The notes under the pieces are model-generated. The model saw only the letters and a list, made by a program, of their open reading frames with translations. It did no database searches and was not told the DNA's origin. Positions 52,800-61,446 of a stretch of DNA of 64,000 nucleotides are shown piece after piece (positions within the stretch are counted from its first letter, which is position 1; each line of letters opens with the position of its first letter). The position numbers were made by a program, and so were the translations under genes. Source of the stretch: Terasakiella magnetica (lineage in GTDB: Bacteria > Pseudomonadota > Alphaproteobacteria > Rhodospirillales > Magnetospirillaceae); NCBI GenBank assembly GCA_902729415.1, contig CACVCF010000146.1:1-64000 (forward strand), given 5' to 3'.

Positions 52800-52991
52800 A
52801 TGGCGGTGGACCCAGAGCAGGTGGCGCGCAGCGCGGACGATTTGATTGAGCATTACGGTCAAACCGCTCTCGAAGTCGCCCGCCAGCAGGTTGAGCGAGC
52901 ATCGAGGGCCAGCGATATGCCGACCCTCGACTTGGCACTCATGATTCTGACTGAGATCGAGCGCCGTCAGGCGGCAGGGACCAATTTGTAA
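52800..52991 (+). CDS. Small acidic protein, unknown
   Basis: 63 aa starting 8 bp after the HU stop. Helical (DLIEHYGQTALEVARQQVER, LDLALMILTEIERRQ). It overlaps the end of the convergent DUF3489 gene by 25 bp. No family recognised. Confidence 0.55.
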   Translation: MAVDPEQVARSADDLIEHYGQTALEVARQQVERASRASDMPTLDLALMILTEIERRQAAGTNL

Positions 52992-53545
52992 ATCCGCCCT
53001 CTGATTTCGTCCTTCTCGCTGGTGACATCGAGACCGAGCTTTTTCTTCAAGGCCCCGGCGATAAAGCCGCGCACCGAATGCGCCTGCCATGCCGTCGCCT
53101 CCATGATCTCGGCGATGCTGGCGCCCGCGGGCTGCTTCAGCATGGCGATCAACGCCTCCTGCTTGGTGCCTTCGCGGGGCTTACGGGCCGATTTCGCGAC
53201 GTGGGCGTCCGTGGGCGGGGATTCTGCCTCGTCGGCCATGTCAGCCGCCGTCTCTTCTTCCTGCGCCGTGTGCGCGCCCGTGTCGGCGGTAATGCCCAAT
53301 GCCTCGTAGGCGGCTGCCGTGGCAACCAGCGTCAGCGAGGTTCCATCCTCGGCCTCGCGCCAGACCGGAGCGCCGGGTTCGGCGGGGATTTCCTCGGCCA
53401 GTTCCTTCTTGATCAGGCTGGTCAACACCATGTCGACCGCAGCGCCCTTCAAGGATGCGGTGATCGGAAGGACCAGCCCGCCCTCGCGGGCGCAGGCGGC
53501 GGCGAGGATGACGGACTGGGTATCGGAAAGCTGGATCGTGGCCAT
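52967..53545 (-). CDS. DUF3489 domain protein
   Basis: 192 aa from MATIQLSDTQSVILAAACAR, with GGAGGG upstream; the longer frame is rejected. A variable middle leads to the conserved C-terminal DUF3489: GTKQEALIAMLKQPAGASIA, EIMEATAWQAHSVRGFIAGA, LKKKLGLDVTSEK. The end is a winged-helix-like domain. DUF3489 genes often accompany DUF2924 and serine recombinases in other genomes; here they are 16 kb apart. Confidence 0.88.
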   Translation of the reverse strand: MATIQLSDTQSVILAAACAREGGLVLPITASLKGAAVDMVLTSLIKKELAEEIPAEPGAPVWREAEDGTSLTLVATAAAYEALGITADTGAHTAQEEETAADMADEAESPPTDAHVAKSARKPREGTKQEALIAMLKQPAGASIAEIMEATAWQAHSVRGFIAGALKKKLGLDVTSEKDEIRGRIYKLVPAA

Positions 53546-53640
53546 GGTGGTTCCCTCCGGGGTGTCGGCGCGGGGATGCGCCTGTACCACCCCGAGCCCA
53601 ACCGGGCGGATCCGGTCGGGCGATGGGGGAACCAAGGGCG

Positions 53641-53820
53641 TCAGGCGGCCATGTTGGCCAGGAGACGCCGAGCCTCGTAAATCGCCGCCCACATGGCGCG
53701 GTCATCGGCAGGCCCATCCGTTGCTTCTATCTCGGTCGCGGCGCGGTCGATGGCCCGCAACGTTCCCACCATGGCGGCATTGTCGGCACGCAGGCGGTCG
53801 ATCTCGGTGGAATCAGTCAT
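53641..53820 (-). CDS. Short 59-aa protein upstream of DUF3489
   Basis: ATG at 53820 with an excellent AAAGGAGATACGG before it. The protein MTDSTEIDRLRADNAAMVGT... is a short coiled coil ending EARRLLANMAA. It is small but has the best ribosome site in its operon. No family recognised. Confidence 0.65.
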   Translation of the reverse strand: MTDSTEIDRLRADNAAMVGTLRAIDRAATEIEATDGPADDRAMWAAIYEARRLLANMAA

Positions 53821-53862
53821 CCGTATCTCCTTTCTTGACGGTGCTGCCGGCGAGGCCGGACC

Positions 53863-54228
53863 TCAGGCTGCCGCGTCGGCCATGACCTCGAAATGGGTGA
53901 CGAAGCCGGTGAGGTAGGGCAGCCCGTGCGGGATTCCGGTTTCCCGCGCCGTGTGGCGGCTGATGGTCCAGGCCATCCAGCGGGCCACCGCCGCATTGAT
54001 CGCCGCCGCCAGCCCGAGACCGCGAAACAATCCGTTCGCGACGTCGTCGGCGAAGTGGCGGCCTTGGGTGCTGTCGAGGAAATCGCGTACCGCCGTGTCG
54101 GGGCAGCCGGTGACGAGTTGGATCGCAGGCATCGCCAAATTCCAGGCTTCGGCCTGGTCGGCGTGATCGCCCAAGGTGCCGAAAAAGCCCCAATCAATAT
54201 TGGCGGTGGGGAGGATGGTGTTGGGCAA
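53863..54228 (-). CDS. Prophage protein of unknown function
   Basis: About 121 aa; a TTG at 54228 has GAGGAG 6 bp upstream, a better start than ATG 54255. PNTILPTANIDWGFFGTLGD, WNLAMPAIQLVTG and DSTQGRHFADDVANGLFRGL are visible, with a hydrophobic helical end. First gene of the minus-strand group 54228 to 52967. No family recognised. Confidence 0.65.
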   Translation of the reverse strand: MPNTILPTANIDWGFFGTLGDHADQAEAWNLAMPAIQLVTGCPDTAVRDFLDSTQGRHFADDVANGLFRGLGLAAAINAAVARWMAWTISRHTARETGIPHGLPYLTGFVTHFEVMADAAA

Positions 54229-54325
54229 GGTGATCTCCTCTGTTCGTGGGACCATCCATCGCTCTGTCGGCCCGGCACATCAACTGGAATAGCGGATCAT
54301 TTCCTTTCGTTTTAAGGCTTCGATC

Positions 54326-54877
54326 ATGGGGGTGTCCGTTCGCGAATATGCCCGCAGGCGTGGCGTCAGCCATACCGCCGTGCGCAAGGCGGTGCAGACG
54401 GGCCGGATTCCCCAGGAGCCCGACGGCACCATCGACCCGGCAAAGGCCGACGCCGCCTGGGATGCCCAGACCGACCCGGCCCGACGGGCGGCAGCACCGC
54501 CGCCCTCAATGCCATCCCCCACCCCGAAGCCATCCTCGTCGCCATCACTCCAGCGCGAGACCGTTCCGCCATTGCCCAGCACATCCGGCGCCACCTTCAA
54601 CCAAGCCCGCACGGCCCATGAAGTCGCCAAGGCCCAGAAAGCCCGTATCCAGGTGGACCGCCTCAAGGAAGAGGTGGTCGATCGGGCGCGGGCCACCGCC
54701 CTGGTGTTCAAGTTGGCCCGGCAGGAACGCGATTCCTGGATCACCTGGCCCGCCCGCATTGCCGGGCAGATGGCGGCTGAAATCGGGATCGAACCGCATT
54801 TGATGCAGACCCTGCTGGAAACCCATGTGAGGGCCCATCTTGCCGAACTCGCCGAAATTGAGCCGACGTTCCGGTGA
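54326..54877 (+). CDS. Terminase small subunit (Nu1-like)
   Basis: 183 aa. Winged helix-turn-helix at the N-terminus (SVREYARRRGVSHTAVRKAV, QTGRIPQEPDG), a Pro/Ser linker, then a helical part that would bind the large subunit (QARTAHEVAKAQKARIQVDR, KLARQERDSWITWPARIAGQ). It recognises the packaging site, as lambda Nu1 does at cos. The large-subunit frame overlaps its end by 38 bp. Confidence 0.85.
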   Translation: MGVSVREYARRRGVSHTAVRKAVQTGRIPQEPDGTIDPAKADAAWDAQTDPARRAAAPPPSMPSPTPKPSSSPSLQRETVPPLPSTSGATFNQARTAHEVAKAQKARIQVDRLKEEVVDRARATALVFKLARQERDSWITWPARIAGQMAAEIGIEPHLMQTLLETHVRAHLAELAEIEPTFR

Positions 54878-56825
54878 TCCTGGGGGTGAGGATTCCTTCG
54901 CCTTCCGGGGATCGGACGTCCTGCTCCAGGCGTGGCGCGATGGATTGCGTCCAGATCCGGCCCTGACCGTCTCGGAATGGGCCGATCAGCACCGCATGCT
55001 GTCCAGCCGGGCCTCGGCGGAACCGGGCCGGTACCGCACGGCGCGGACCCCTTATATGCGCGACATCATGGACGCGCTGTCGCCTACCAATCCGGTACAG
55101 CGGGTGGTGTTCATGAAGGCGGCCCAGGTGGGGGCGACCGAAGCCGGGTGCTGCTTCATCGGCTTTGTCATCCACCATGCGCCGGGGCCGATGCTGTGCG
55201 TCCAGCCGACGGTGGAGATGGCGAAGCGGGCGTCGCGCCAGCGCATCGACCCTCTGATCGAGGAAAGCCCGGCGATCCGGGAACGGGTCAAACCGGCCCG
55301 CTCGCGGGACGCCGGCAACACCATGCTGTCGAAGGATTTTCCCGGCGGCACCTTGGTGCTGACCGGGGCCAACAGCGCTGTCGGCCTGCGCTCCATGCCG
55401 GCCCGCTACCTGTTCCTCGACGAGGTGGATGCCTATCCAGCTTCCGCCGACGAGGAAGGCGATCCCGTCGGCCTGGCCGAGGCCCGGTCGCTGACCTTCG
55501 CCCATCGCCGGAAAGTGTTCCTGGCCTCGACCCCGACCATCCGGGGGATGTCGCGGATCGAGCGGGAATACGAGGCCAGCGACCAGCGCCGGTTCTTCGT
55601 CCCGTGTCCCCATTGCGGGGTGATGCAGTGGCTGAAATTCGAGCGGCTACGCTGGGACAAGGGCCGCCCCGAGACGGTGCGCTATCACTGCGAAGCCTGC
55701 GAGCAGGAGATCGCCGAGCACCACAAAGGCGCGATGCTGGCGGCAGGCGTTTGGCGGGCGACGGCCACGGGCACTGATCCCGGTACCATCGGCTTTCACA
55801 TCTCGGCGCTGTATTCACCGCCGGGCTGGCAGTCGTGGCGGGACATCGTCCGCCTGTGGGAAGCGGCCCAGGGCAATGACGATGCCCTGCGGGTGTTCAA
55901 GAACACCGTGCTGGGCGAAACCTGGACCGAATCCGGCGAGGCCCCAGACTGGCAGCGGCTCTATGACCGCCGCGAAACCTGGGCCAATGGCAGTGTGCCG
56001 GAAGGCGCCCTGTTCCTCACCGCCGGGGCCGATGTCCAGAAGGACCGTGTCGAGATCGATGTCTGGGCCTGGGGCCGCAACCTGGAAAGCTGGCTGGTAG
56101 ACCACATCGTCATCGACGGCGGTCCCGAGAAGGCCGAAACCTGGACTGCGTTGGAGCAGGTGCTGGCGAAGACCTGGCAACATGCCAACGGTGCCGCCCT
56201 GAAGATCGCCCGTCTCGCCATCGACTCCGGCTACGAGTCCTCGGCGGTCTACACCTGGGGCCGCAGGATGGGCGTAGGCCAAGTCTCGCCGATCAAGGGC
56301 GTCGAGGGATTCAACCGCTCCAGCCCGGTGTCGGGGCCGACCTTTGTGGACGCTAACGAGGGCGGCAAGAAGGTGCGCCGTGGTGCCCGCCTCTGGACGG
56401 TGGCGGTGTCCACCTTCAAGTCGGAGACCTACCGGTACTTGCGCCTGGAGCGGCCCACCGACGAGGAACTGGCCGAGGGAATCCGTTTCCCGGCCGGAAC
56501 GGTGCATCTGCCATCGTGGGCAGACTCGGAGTGGTGCAAGCAGTTCGTCGCCGAGCAGCTGGTGACGGTCAAGAACCGGCGCGGCTTCACCAAGCTGGAA
56601 TGGCAGAAGCTGCGCGAACGCAACGAGGCGCTGGATTGCCGGGTCTATGCCCGCGCCGCCGTCTGGATCGTCGGTGCCGACCGCTGGTCGGAGGCCAAGT
56701 GGCGGGATCTCGAGAAGCAGGTGGCGGCCACGGACTTTGCCTCTGCCAGTGACCCGGAGGCCGGGCAGATCCGCCGGATCGCTCGCCGACCCCGGCGGAT
56801 CATCAAATTCAGTGGACTGAACTGA
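54840..56825 (+). CDS. Phage terminase large subunit (GpA family)
   Basis: 661 aa, probably from TTG 54840 or the TTG at 54858. ATPase: FMKAAQVGATEAGCCFIGF (Walker A variant), RYLFLDEVDAYPA (Walker B), FLASTPTIRG. The middle has a zinc-binding CPHCG and CEACE, as GpA proteins do. Nuclease: FLTAGADVQKDRVEIDVWAW, LAIDSGYESSAVYTWGRR and YARAAVWIVGADRW. It cuts concatemers and pumps DNA into heads. Confidence 0.95.
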   Translation: MPNSPKLSRRSGDPGGEDSFAFRGSDVLLQAWRDGLRPDPALTVSEWADQHRMLSSRASAEPGRYRTARTPYMRDIMDALSPTNPVQRVVFMKAAQVGATEAGCCFIGFVIHHAPGPMLCVQPTVEMAKRASRQRIDPLIEESPAIRERVKPARSRDAGNTMLSKDFPGGTLVLTGANSAVGLRSMPARYLFLDEVDAYPASADEEGDPVGLAEARSLTFAHRRKVFLASTPTIRGMSRIEREYEASDQRRFFVPCPHCGVMQWLKFERLRWDKGRPETVRYHCEACEQEIAEHHKGAMLAAGVWRATATGTDPGTIGFHISALYSPPGWQSWRDIVRLWEAAQGNDDALRVFKNTVLGETWTESGEAPDWQRLYDRRETWANGSVPEGALFLTAGADVQKDRVEIDVWAWGRNLESWLVDHIVIDGGPEKAETWTALEQVLAKTWQHANGAALKIARLAIDSGYESSAVYTWGRRMGVGQVSPIKGVEGFNRSSPVSGPTFVDANEGGKKVRRGARLWTVAVSTFKSETYRYLRLERPTDEELAEGIRFPAGTVHLPSWADSEWCKQFVAEQLVTVKNRRGFTKLEWQKLRERNEALDCRVYARAAVWIVGADRWSEAKWRDLEKQVAATDFASASDPEAGQIRRIARRPRRIIKFSGLN

Positions 56826-56827
56826 TC

Positions 56828-57037
56828 ATGACTCTCGACGAGATGAAGGCTGAGCGCGAGCGGGTGCTGGCGCGGCGTAACTCACTGGTGGCTCGCGTCA
56901 CCGTCGGCGACCGCACCGTCCAATACGACCTGACCCAGGCCAACCATGTTCTGGCCGATCTCGACCGCCGTATCGCCATGCTGGAGGGCAGGAAGCCCCG
57001 TCGGCGCATCCTCGCCGTCGCCACCAAGGGGCTGTGA
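56828..57037 (+). CDS. gpW-like head-tail joining protein
   Basis: 69 aa, two bases after the terminase stop. TLDEMKAERERVLARRNSLV and VQYDLTQANHVLADLDRRIA are typical of the small helical gpW family that plugs the portal after packaging. The position between terminase and portal is the standard one. Confidence 0.82.
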   Translation: MTLDEMKAERERVLARRNSLVARVTVGDRTVQYDLTQANHVLADLDRRIAMLEGRKPRRRILAVATKGL

Positions 57038-57039
57038 CC

Positions 57040-58470
57040 ATGCTGGGGAGTTTCCGCCGTCGCCTCGGCGCCCTGATCGGCGGCTTCGAGGCCGCCCAGG
57101 GCAGCCGCCGGCTCAAGGGCTTCCAGCCCAGCCGCGCCCACGTCAACACCCTGATCGCTGCTGCCGGTTCCGACATCACGGCGCGAGCCCGCTATTTGGT
57201 GCGCAACAACGGCTATGCCCTCAATGCCGCTGAGAGCTGGACCGGAAACGCCGTCGGTACCGGCATCAAGCCGTCGTCCCTGATCGCTGACAAGGATCTG
57301 AAGACCCTGGTGCAGCAGCTCTGGCTGGCCTGGACCGACGAATCCGATGCCGAGGAGCTGACCGATTTCTTCGGCCAGCAGCGCCGGGCCGCCCGCGAGG
57401 TGTTTATCGCCGGGGAAGTGTTCTTCCGCCTACGCCCGCGTCGCCCGGAAGACGGCCTGACGGTGCCGTTGCAGCTTCAGATGCTGCCGTCCGAGATGCT
57501 GCCCCTGACCCGAACCGAGGTTCTTCCCAACGGCAACGTGATCCGTCAGGGCATCGAGTTTGATCGCATCGGGCGGCGGGCGGCATATTGGTTCCTGCGC
57601 CGCCATCCCGGTGATCTCACCGATCCCGGCATGGTCGGCGAAATGGTGCGCGTTCCGGCCGCCGAAATCATCCATGTCATCGACCCGGTGGAATCCGGCC
57701 AGCTTCGGGGCGTGTCCCGGCTGGCCCCGGCCATCGTCAAGCTGTTCCTGCTCGACCAGTACGATGACGCAGAACTTGAGCGCAAGAAGATCGCGGCGAT
57801 GTACGCGATGTTCGTCATCTCGCCGGCACCAACCGATATTATCGATGTGACCCCAGCCGACGATGGTTCCGGCGACCGCATCGTCGAGGTCCAGCCCGGC
57901 CAGGTGGTGCCCTTGGAGCCGGGCGAGCAGATCCAGACCTCGGCCCCCGCCGATGTGGGCGGATCGTATGAGCCATTCGAGTATCGGACGCTGCTGCAGA
58001 TCTCGGCCGCCACCGGCATCCCTTACGCCTATTTGTCCAACGACATGCTGAAGGCCAACTACTCCAACTCGCGCATGGCGCTGCTGGAATTCCGCCGCCG
58101 GGTCGAGGCATGGCAGCACTCGGTGATGGTCCACCAAATGTGCAGGAAAGTGTGGCAGCGCTGGCTGGATGTGGCGGTGCTGTCCGGGGCGCTCGACATT
58201 CCCGGCTACGAGCGCAACCGCGCCAGCTTCATCGCCTGTTCCTGGCTGCCGCCGAAATGGGACTGGGTCGATCCGCTGAAGGACGCCAAGGCCGAGATCG
58301 AGCAGATCGGGGCGGGTCTGAAAAGCCGCACCCAGGCGCTGGCCGAGCGCGGCTTCGACGCCGAACAGGTGGATGCCGAGATTGCCGCTGACCGGGAACG
58401 CGAGCAGCGGTTGGGGCTGACTTTCGGTTCCGATCCGTCACCGCTCTTGCTGCCCCCACCGACATCGTAA
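57040..58470 (+). CDS. Phage portal protein (lambda GpB family)
   Basis: About 476 aa; ATG 57040 has AAGGGG upstream, while GTG 57034 overlaps the gpW stop. Portal features: SRAHVNTLIAAAGSDITARA, RNNGYALNAAESWTGNAVGT, LPSEMLPLTRTEVLPNGNVI, AAEIIHVIDPVESGQLRGVS and YSNSRMALLEFRRRVEAWQH. Forms the 12-fold ring through which DNA enters the head. Confidence 0.95.
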   Translation: MLGSFRRRLGALIGGFEAAQGSRRLKGFQPSRAHVNTLIAAAGSDITARARYLVRNNGYALNAAESWTGNAVGTGIKPSSLIADKDLKTLVQQLWLAWTDESDAEELTDFFGQQRRAAREVFIAGEVFFRLRPRRPEDGLTVPLQLQMLPSEMLPLTRTEVLPNGNVIRQGIEFDRIGRRAAYWFLRRHPGDLTDPGMVGEMVRVPAAEIIHVIDPVESGQLRGVSRLAPAIVKLFLLDQYDDAELERKKIAAMYAMFVISPAPTDIIDVTPADDGSGDRIVEVQPGQVVPLEPGEQIQTSAPADVGGSYEPFEYRTLLQISAATGIPYAYLSNDMLKANYSNSRMALLEFRRRVEAWQHSVMVHQMCRKVWQRWLDVAVLSGALDIPGYERNRASFIACSWLPPKWDWVDPLKDAKAEIEQIGAGLKSRTQALAERGFDAEQVDAEIAADREREQRLGLTFGSDPSPLLLPPPTS

Positions 58471-58478
58471 GGACCACC

Positions 58479-59711
58479 ATGCACGATCTGCCCCATCTCG
58501 CGGCCCGTCTCTACGGGGCGCCGCTGCTGGTCGCCCGCAGCAAGCTGGACGTGATCCTGGCCGCGCTCGGTCCCCGGCTGGCCGGGCAGCCCATTTCCTT
58601 CGACGGTGACGCAGCTTCGACCGGCGATGTCGTGGTCACCGCCGACGGCATCGCCATCATTCCGGTGATCGGCACCCTGGTGGCCCGGTCGGGTTATCTC
58701 GGTGCCGCCAGCGGCCTGACCGCCTATTCCGACATCGCCGATGCCATTGAGGCGGCGGCCACTGATCCCGGCATCCGCGCCATCCTGCTGGATGTGGACT
58801 CTTCCGGTGGCGAGGTCGGCGGCCTGTTCGATCTGGTCGACCACATCCAGGCCATCCGCAGCCAGTGCGGCAAGCCGATCTGGGCGGTGGCGGACGAGGC
58901 GGCCCTATCGGCGGCCTATGCCATCGCCTGCACCGCCGACCGCCTCTACGTCACCCAGACCGGCGAGGTCGGCTCCATCGGCGTGGTCGCCGTCCACCGC
59001 GACGAATCGGGGGCCGATGCCCAGGCTGGGCTGGCCTGGACTTTCGTTCATGCCGGGGCCAGCAAGGTGGACGGCAATCCCCACCAGCCGCTGTCCGACT
59101 CTGCTCGTGCTGGTCTGCAGGCTGATGTCGATGCCCTTTATGGTCGCTTCGTTGCTCTGGTGGCCCGGTGCCGCAAGCAGCCGCCCGAGGCGATCCGCGC
59201 CACCGAGGCCACCGTCTATCGCGGCGATCAGGCGGTGACCGCCGGATTGGCCGACAAGGTCGGCACGCTCCGCGTCGCCCTGGCCGATCTCGGCGCCACC
59301 CTGGCGCGTTCCTCTATCCGTTCCCCCGTTCTGTCCAAACCCAAGGAGACCACCATGTCCGAGCACACGGGGGACATCCCCGTCATCGAAGCCGAGCGCC
59401 CCGCTCCGGGAGCCATTGTTCCGGTGCCCGGCGAAGTAACCGCCCAGGTGGAACAGCGTCTGCGCGCCGAATATTCCGAAATCAGCGCCATCGCCGGCCA
59501 GGCAGCCCGCCTGGGCGTGACCATCGATCCCGCTGAGGCCATGGCCAAGGGCATCCGCTCCGAGGCGCTGCGCCGCTCGGTGCTGGAGCAACTGGCCGAG
59601 CGTTCCGAGGCCACCGATGTGGTCGCCGCCGCTCCGGCGGGAGCCGCCCCCAAGTCCGAAGCCGAAAGCCCCATCGTCCGGCGTGCCCGCGAGGCCGCCG
59701 CCCGGAAATAA
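58479..59711 (+). CDS. S49-family capsid maturation protease with fused scaffold (lambda C/Nu3-like)
   Basis: 410 aa. The protease part (residues ~1-275) has the S49 nucleophile Ser144 in EAALSAAYAIACTADRLYVT and general-base Lys196 in GASKVDGNPHQPL, with VDSSGGEVGGLF before it. The C-terminal ~118 residues are charged and helical, as a scaffold domain is. An in-frame internal start at 59355 with AAGGAG would make this part alone, as lambda Nu3 is made within C. Confidence 0.93.
   Translation: MHDLPHLAARLYGAPLLVARSKLDVILAALGPRLAGQPISFDGDAASTGDVVVTADGIAIIPVIGTLVARSGYLGAASGLTAYSDIADAIEAAATDPGIRAILLDVDSSGGEVGGLFDLVDHIQAIRSQCGKPIWAVADEAALSAAYAIACTADRLYVTQTGEVGSIGVVAVHRDESGADAQAGLAWTFVHAGASKVDGNPHQPLSDSARAGLQADVDALYGRFVALVARCRKQPPEAIRATEATVYRGDQAVTAGLADKVGTLRVALADLGATLARSSIRSPVLSKPKETTMSEHTGDIPVIEAERPAPGAIVPVPGEVTAQVEQRLRAEYSEISAIAGQAARLGVTIDPAEAMAKGIRSEALRRSVLEQLAERSEATDVVAAAPAGAAPKSEAESPIVRRAREAAARK
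59355..59711 (+). CDS. Internal-start scaffolding protein (Nu3 analogue)
   Basis: 118 aa in the same frame as the protease. ATG 59355 lies 7 bp after AAGGAG. Sequence starts MSEHTGDIPVIEAERPAPGA and ends VRRAREAAARK; the middle is a long helix (VTAQVEQRLRAEYSEISAIA). In lambda, gene C likewise contains Nu3 as a separately translated scaffold. Confidence 0.7.
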   Translation: MSEHTGDIPVIEAERPAPGAIVPVPGEVTAQVEQRLRAEYSEISAIAGQAARLGVTIDPAEAMAKGIRSEALRRSVLEQLAERSEATDVVAAAPAGAAPKSEAESPIVRRAREAAARK

Positions 59712-59723
59712 GGACACCCCGCC

Positions 59724-60113
59724 ATGCCTGTGTTGACCTCTGCGCCCACCCTGGGCGATCTGCTGAAGTTCGAACTGAACGCCAGCTACACTCGCGAGAC
59801 CGTCACCCTGAAGGCGGGGACCAGTTATCCCCTGGGTTCCGTGCTGGGCCGCATCACCGCCAGCGGCGGATACCGCCTGTCCCCCGCCGCCGAAGTGGTG
59901 GGGGACGAAGGGGCTGAGGTGGCCGTCGCCGTGCTGCTGGACGCGGTGGATGCGACGGATGGTGCCGTCACCGGCCTGATCGCCGCCCGCGGCCCGGTCA
60001 TCCTGGCCGATGCCGCCCTGGTGTTCGACGCCTCGGTCGATCAACCGGCCGAACGCACGGCCAAGATTGTCCAGCTTGCCGCCATGGGCCTCGTTGCCCG
60101 CGTCACCGTCTGA
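59724..60113 (+). CDS. Head decoration protein (lambda gpD family)
   Basis: 129 aa, 12 bp after the scaffold stop. TLGDLLKFELNASYTRETVT, SYPLGSVLGRITASGGYRLS and VLLDAVDATDGAVTGLIAAR follow the gpD family pattern. It stabilises the expanded capsid shell from outside. Confidence 0.9.
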   Translation: MPVLTSAPTLGDLLKFELNASYTRETVTLKAGTSYPLGSVLGRITASGGYRLSPAAEVVGDEGAEVAVAVLLDAVDATDGAVTGLIAARGPVILADAALVFDASVDQPAERTAKIVQLAAMGLVARVTV

Positions 60114-60127
60114 TCGGAGCCTTTCCC

Positions 60128-61150
60128 ATGACCCAGATCATCAATCCCTTCGACGTGGGCGGCTACTCGCTCGCCGAAATGACCCAGGCCATCAACATCC
60201 TGCCCAACCTCTACACCCGTCTCGGCCAGATGGGGCTGTTCCGCTTCGAGGGCGTCACCCAGCGCAGCGTCATCATCGAGCAGGCCGAGGGTGTCCTCAA
60301 CCTGCTGCCCACCGTTCCCCTGGGCGGCCCGGCCACCGTCGCCAACCGCGATGCCCGGAGCATGCGGTCGTTTACGGTGCCGTGGATTCCCCACGATGAT
60401 TCCATCACGCCCCAGGACGTCCAGGGCGTGCGCGGCTTCGGTGTCGCCGATGCCGCCGATCCGCTGGCCACGGTGATGGAGCGCAAGCTGACCCGCATGC
60501 GGAGCAAGCACGCCCAGACCCGCGAGTTTATGGAGGTCAATGCGCTCCGCGGCATCATCCGCGACGGCTCCGGTTCCACCCTTTACGACTACTTCTCTGA
60601 GTTCGCCCTGAGCCGCCAGCAGGTGGATTTCACCCTGGGCACCGCCACCACCAACGTCCAGGCCAAGATCCGCGAGGTTTTGCGCAAGGTCGAGACGGAA
60701 CTCAAGGGCGAGACCATGACCAGCGTGCTGGCCCTGGTCAGCCCTGAATTCTTCGACAAGCTGATCGGCCATGCCAAGGTCGAGCAGGCGTACCAATATT
60801 TCTCCTCCACCGGTGCCCAGCCGCTCAGGGAAGATGTCCGCCGCCGCTTCCCCTTCGCCGGCATGGTGTTCGAAGAATACAGCGCCACCGTCACCCTCTC
60901 CACCGGCCAGACCGAAACCCTGATCCCGGCGGGCGAAGGCATCGCCTTCCCGCTGGGCACCATGGACACTTTCGTCACCTATGGCGCCCCGGCCAATCTG
61001 ATCGAGACGGTCAACACCCTAGGCGTTCCCATGTATGCCCGGCAGCTTGCCCGCCAGGACGGCAGCGCCATCGACGTCAAGACCGAGGCGTCCATCCTGC
61101 CGGTCAACAAGCGGCCGCGTCTGGCGGTTCGTTTGTTTTCGGGCAATTGA
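60128..61150 (+). CDS. Major capsid protein (lambda gpE family)
   Basis: 340 aa. PFDVGGYSLAEMTQAINILP, LGQMGLFRFEGVTQRSVIIE, RDARSMRSFTVPWIPHDDSI and KPRLAVRLFSGN-like end (KRPRLAVRLFSGN) are hallmarks of the E family. Self-assembles with portal and scaffold into the head. Confidence 0.95.
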   Translation: MTQIINPFDVGGYSLAEMTQAINILPNLYTRLGQMGLFRFEGVTQRSVIIEQAEGVLNLLPTVPLGGPATVANRDARSMRSFTVPWIPHDDSITPQDVQGVRGFGVADAADPLATVMERKLTRMRSKHAQTREFMEVNALRGIIRDGSGSTLYDYFSEFALSRQQVDFTLGTATTNVQAKIREVLRKVETELKGETMTSVLALVSPEFFDKLIGHAKVEQAYQYFSSTGAQPLREDVRRRFPFAGMVFEEYSATVTLSTGQTETLIPAGEGIAFPLGTMDTFVTYGAPANLIETVNTLGVPMYARQLARQDGSAIDVKTEASILPVNKRPRLAVRLFSGN

Positions 61151-61446
61151 TGAGCGCCTTCGCCGATGCCCTCGACGACCTGTTCGCCGATCCCAACCTC
61201 GCCGTCACCGTCACCTACCAGGGCCGGTCCATCCGTGCCCTGGTACGGCGGCCCGACCGCGATATCGAATTTTCGGACATCACCGTGCAGACCAGCACGG
61301 CGGTGTTCGAGATCCGGCGGCGGGAGGTTCCGGCACCCCAGGCGGGGGATGTGATCGTCCACGATGGCGACAGCTTCGTCGTCCAGGGCGAACCCCGTCT
61401 GGATGCCGAACGGCTGGTTTGGACAATCGATGTGAGACCGGCATGA
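61150..61446 (+). CDS. Head-tail joining protein (gpFII/Gifsy-2-like)
   Basis: 98 aa; ATG overlaps the capsid stop (TGATG). A small beta-rich protein (VTVTYQGRSIRALVRRPDRD, EVPAPQAGDVIVHDGDSFVV, LVWTIDVRPA), the usual pattern of the joining protein that follows the capsid gene in lambda-like clusters. Family assignment is by position and pattern. Confidence 0.75.
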   Translation: MSAFADALDDLFADPNLAVTVTYQGRSIRALVRRPDRDIEFSDITVQTSTAVFEIRRREVPAPQAGDVIVHDGDSFVVQGEPRLDAERLVWTIDVRPA

